This document shows, piece by piece, positions 60,972 through 64,000 of a stretch of 64,000 nucleotides of DNA. The notes under the pieces were generated by a model that made no database searches, was not told the DNA's origin, and was given only the letters and a program-made list of their open reading frames with translations. Position 1 is the stretch's first letter, and every line of letters begins with the position of its first letter. The stretch comes from Argentina anserina. Taxonomy: Eukaryota; Streptophyta; Magnoliopsida; Rosales; Rosaceae. A program made the translations under genes and the position numbers. Where the stretch lies: contig NC_065876.1 in the NCBI RefSeq assembly GCF_933775445.1, positions 15,562,001 through 15,626,000 of the forward strand, in the 5' to 3' direction.

Positions 60972-63900
60972 TTAGACCGGATTACCTTTGATATATTTAC
61001 GCAAAAAATCCTCCTCTTTGCAGTACTTGTACAACACTTTATACACCTCGATTAGTAATTTAGGAAATCGACTTGAAAAATAATTGTCGAAGCCCTCAGG
61101 AACTGTCCCCAATAATTCCTGGATCTCTTGGGGGAGTTCTCTGTAGTGATTTAACTTGTTCCTAATTACACGCAGCAAGTCACGGATGCTGTCAAACTTG
61201 TACCGCCTGTAGCGACCAATGTTATTGAGGAACGCAGGTTCCATCTTTTCATCCCACTTCCCATTTAGAGCAACTGCTGCAGTACTTTCTAATGAACTAA
61301 AGAGTTGGGATCCAGTCTCCCTATCCTCCAATTCAACCCGATCACTAGCATCGCGCAGAAATGAAAGTCTTGTCTCAGAATTCCAGAAAAGGGGATGATG
61401 CAACACGTCCACAGCTGTTGGTCTAGCAATATATAAAATTCACATCATCAACTTCACCAACTAAATACTCAAATTCAAGATATCAGGCACCTATATAATA
61501 GAGAGCAGAGAGAATATTTTGATGATGATAAGTGTTCAAACATATGACTCGGTGTGTGCCATTGTTGTGGTGTTGTTGAGAGGGGGGGGGGGGGGAGAGA
61601 TACTGCACGAAGCTCTAGGTGACTGAAAATGGTGGAACCACTAAACTACGGTATATCCATCTCAAAAGAACCTTACCTCATGTCAGGGTTGGGATCCAAT
61701 AGACGAGTAAAGAGATCCACTGCTTCTGGTATATTCTCTACCAAGAATAGGTCTTTCCGATCATTCACTATATTCACATCACGCTCGATACTATCCCCGT
61801 AAGGGTGTTTACCTCCAGTCAGACAGAAAAAAAGGAGACAACCTAAACTAAATAAATCAACTGCACGTGTTTGGCGCTGATGAAGAAGTTGTTCAGGTGC
61901 TTGCCAACCTGAACTCCCATAACCTGCAATCAACAACATATAAATATTAGTGCATATTTAGAACACAAACACACACACACACACACACAAATTATGAAAA
62001 CCTAAAACCAAACGGCAACAGAAAACAAATAGAAAGAAAATTACCAACTCATTGAACCAGCACTAGTATAAATCTGAATTAATAAACATCAATGATTCAA
62101 AAAGTTTCCAATGATTACCAGTAGCATGCAGGGTAATGGACGATTTGTCCCCTTGAAGGCGTTTGCTGATACCCATATCTGAAAGCTTAGCGTGTAACGA
62201 CTTGCCTTTGATAATCAAAACATTCTGAGGCTTTAGATCTCGGTGTATAATTCCAAGTTCATGCAAATGGGCAAGTCCAGAAACAAGATCTCTGCATATA
62301 TAATAGTACCGTCAAATTCTTAACTAACTTTTTGAACTATTAAAAAGTAAATGAGCATTAGTGAAAGCAACATAAAGAAGACAATCCAACAATAAAGAGC
62401 CCAACATACATTGAATGAAATTGAAAATGTCAATTCAGATATGTAATGTGAATGATTCCGCGAATGTAAGTTGCTGGAATTTTGTGACTTTAAATAGAGA
62501 TCTGTTAAATAAGAATATTTCTATAAAAAATTTATCACAATCCCTAAGTCCAGTACCAGAACTCCTCTAAACTACAGAAAATGTGGTTGAGAACTAACAA
62601 TCCTAATCCCAAAGGGCACGCGGACCAAGTTTGTGATGAATGCATAGTACCTTGCTCAGTATTTTACCACTTACGATAGGATTTGTGTTGGTATTAATAA
62701 TAGTACTGAAGAGATTCAATCAATGTTTATAACACAAAAACAAGACATTCAAATTGATAATTTTTTTTTCTGAGAGACATCACACTAACCTCATTAGTTC
62801 TAGCATCTGAGGTGAAGGGTAACCATTTGTCTTCCATAATTCAACATTCTTGTTCTTACCCATGATTGCCTGCAATTGAATGTGATACTCGGCCAAAAAG
62901 TGAGGATCCTCATCCTTGTTGATGATTTGGCCTTGAAAGGACTCCGAGTGATAATAAATCAGGTCATTTAAGCTACATGAGCAGCGCTCCAAGGACAGAT
63001 AGACAAAATCTTGATCATGCTCTACGCCATACCAGCGAACAATATTTGGATGTTGATCAGACGCAATAAGATTCTGAATCTCTTTCAAAGCTACATCATG
63101 ATGAGTTCGTACGAGGCGTTTGACAGCTACAGGACGACCATCATAAATTCCCTCAAGTACAACAGTACCGTTACTCCCTTTAGCAATTTCATTACTGGAA
63201 ACAAGTAACTTGCCAATTCTGCGTCCCTCTGTTGATGAGGTCAATAGCATTTTTGTTTCATTTAATTCCCCATGTGCAGGTCCATGAGATTCACCATACT
63301 TAAATTCATATGACATATTTCTTGCATCTCTCTCATAACTGTTATTCTTCTTATTATTTCCCAATCTTCGAGTCTTCTTCTTTTTGGGAGCCCCAGCTTG
63401 CACTTTAGGTTCCTCAGCCACCACTTTGGGTTTACGTTGTTTTCCAGTCAGAGAGCGGAAGACATATCCCAGAATGGATAATATGGTGAGAAGAAGTACA
63501 AAAAGAGATTGTATGGGGAAGTGAGTAATAGATTCAGCCACTGAGCTTTTACCGACCTCTCTACCGGGGAGAGCCAAGATCCTAGAGTCCACAAGCTCAT
63601 GAGACGGCAAAGCAAGCATTTCTCTGCCTTCGTTATTGAGAAGAGGAAGAGCCAGATGATTGTCATGAGGACCTTCCAGTGGGAGAGGTTTGCCTCCATA
63701 ATACCCATCAGTTAGGCCGTCAATTACAGAACGAGAGTTTACCGAGCTAGGATACGGAACCCTAATGACCACAGGCTTCTCCTTGAGATAAGGCACTGTC
63801 GAATTAGCAATGAGCCTGTCCTCTAAACCAAGCCCATTTCCAATCTTAGGATATCGAAATTGAGCATCAAACTCTGCAGTTTCCAATTTCCACAAAAGAT

Positions 63901-64000
63901 CCCCCTCCACTGTACAATGCTGCAGCGTGTAATCCGTTCTCTCAAGATAAAGCACCAGTCCAGACGTTTCCAACCCCTCGGCACCACCGCGCTCCACACC
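60972..64000 (-). CDS. IRE1: IRE1 ER-stress sensor kinase/endoribonuclease (5' part outside window)
   Basis: Exons on the minus strand: 62790-64000 (continues beyond the window), 62119-62291, 61677-61923 and 60972-61422. The first visible part is the C-terminal end of the lumenal sensor domain. The membrane segment is [19 protein letters not shown]. The kinase domain has the ATP-binding Lys in VAVKRL, catalytic [11 protein letters not shown] in place of DFG as in plant IRE1 proteins, and [11 protein letters not shown]. The KEN RNase domain follows ([54 protein letters not shown]) and ends KGNPV. On ER stress IRE1 oligomerises and cuts bZIP60 mRNA in plants. Whether it is the IRE1A or IRE1B type cannot be decided without the lumenal domain. 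Confidence 0.95.
61582..61595. repeat. Run of 14 G in an IRE1 intron
   Basis: An uninterrupted G14 homopolymer, flanked by GA-rich sequence, between the last two coding exons. Confidence 0.9.
61970..61989. repeat. (CA)n microsatellite in an IRE1 intron
   Basis: About ten uninterrupted AC dinucleotides upstream (in transcription) of the third visible exon. Confidence 0.9.

Overview
This window is plant nuclear DNA, most likely from a woody or herbaceous rosid eudicot. The support is GT-AG introns in every multi-exon gene, plant-only families (NPH3, clade III GLR, NAC, P-type PPR, X8-tailed GH17 glucanase), AT-rich intergenic DNA and dense decayed transposons. Rosaceae is my guess, not a demonstrated fact. 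No prokaryotic operon, CRISPR array, rRNA or tRNA gene was seen.

Layout. 1-8.4 kb: a broken Ty3/gypsy element of the Tat type on the minus strand, entering the window from its 3' side; its 5' LTR ends near 8.4 kb. 8.4-11.1 kb: repeat remnants. 11.2-13.5 kb (+): an eight-exon alpha/beta hydrolase of the monoacylglycerol lipase / caffeoylshikimate esterase type. 15.4-16.8 kb (+): an intronless organellar P-class PPR gene. 19.1-20.5 kb (+): an intronless, divergent NAC gene. 22.4-23.6 kb (-): remains of an unrecognised gene. 24.0-26.7 kb: minisatellites inside what may be a Mutator-like element. 27.1-29.6 kb (+): a NAC pseudogene split by a solo copia-type LTR, itself split by a non-autonomous hAT-like element, each layer with its own target-site duplication. 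32.6-38.8 kb (-): the complete coatomer delta-subunit gene (11 coding exons, 530 residues). 38.8-41.2 kb: a foldback MITE, then an element with hAT-like ends that contains three tandem copies of a ~506-bp unit. 41.3 kb (-): a third NAC-derived fragment. 43.1-44.1 kb: a short retroposon with a near-perfect target-site duplication. 45.0-47.9 kb (+): NPH3, the phototropin signalling adaptor. 48.4-48.8 kb (-): a LINE scrap. 50.1-54.7 kb (+): a clade III glutamate receptor-like channel. 56.8-58.6 kb (-): a GH17 beta-1,3-glucanase with X8 domain. 59.3-60.1 kb: a second foldback element. 61.0-64.0 kb (-): IRE1, the unfolded-protein-response kinase/RNase, whose 5' part lies outside the window.

How the genes relate. 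These are mostly independent housekeeping and signalling genes: COPI coat (Golgi-ER retrieval), IRE1 (ER stress), NPH3 (blue-light response), GLR (calcium signalling), a cell-wall glucanase and an RNA-binding PPR. The only local family is the NAC group: one intact copy, one split pseudogene and one C-terminal scrap spread over 22 kb. The most informative part of the window is the transposon archaeology: nesting with readable target-site duplications, and tandem foldback units inside a DNA transposon. I found no convincing new biochemical system. The strongest unusual signals are listed in the findings. Exon joins were derived by hand from splice signals, reading frame and family knowledge.
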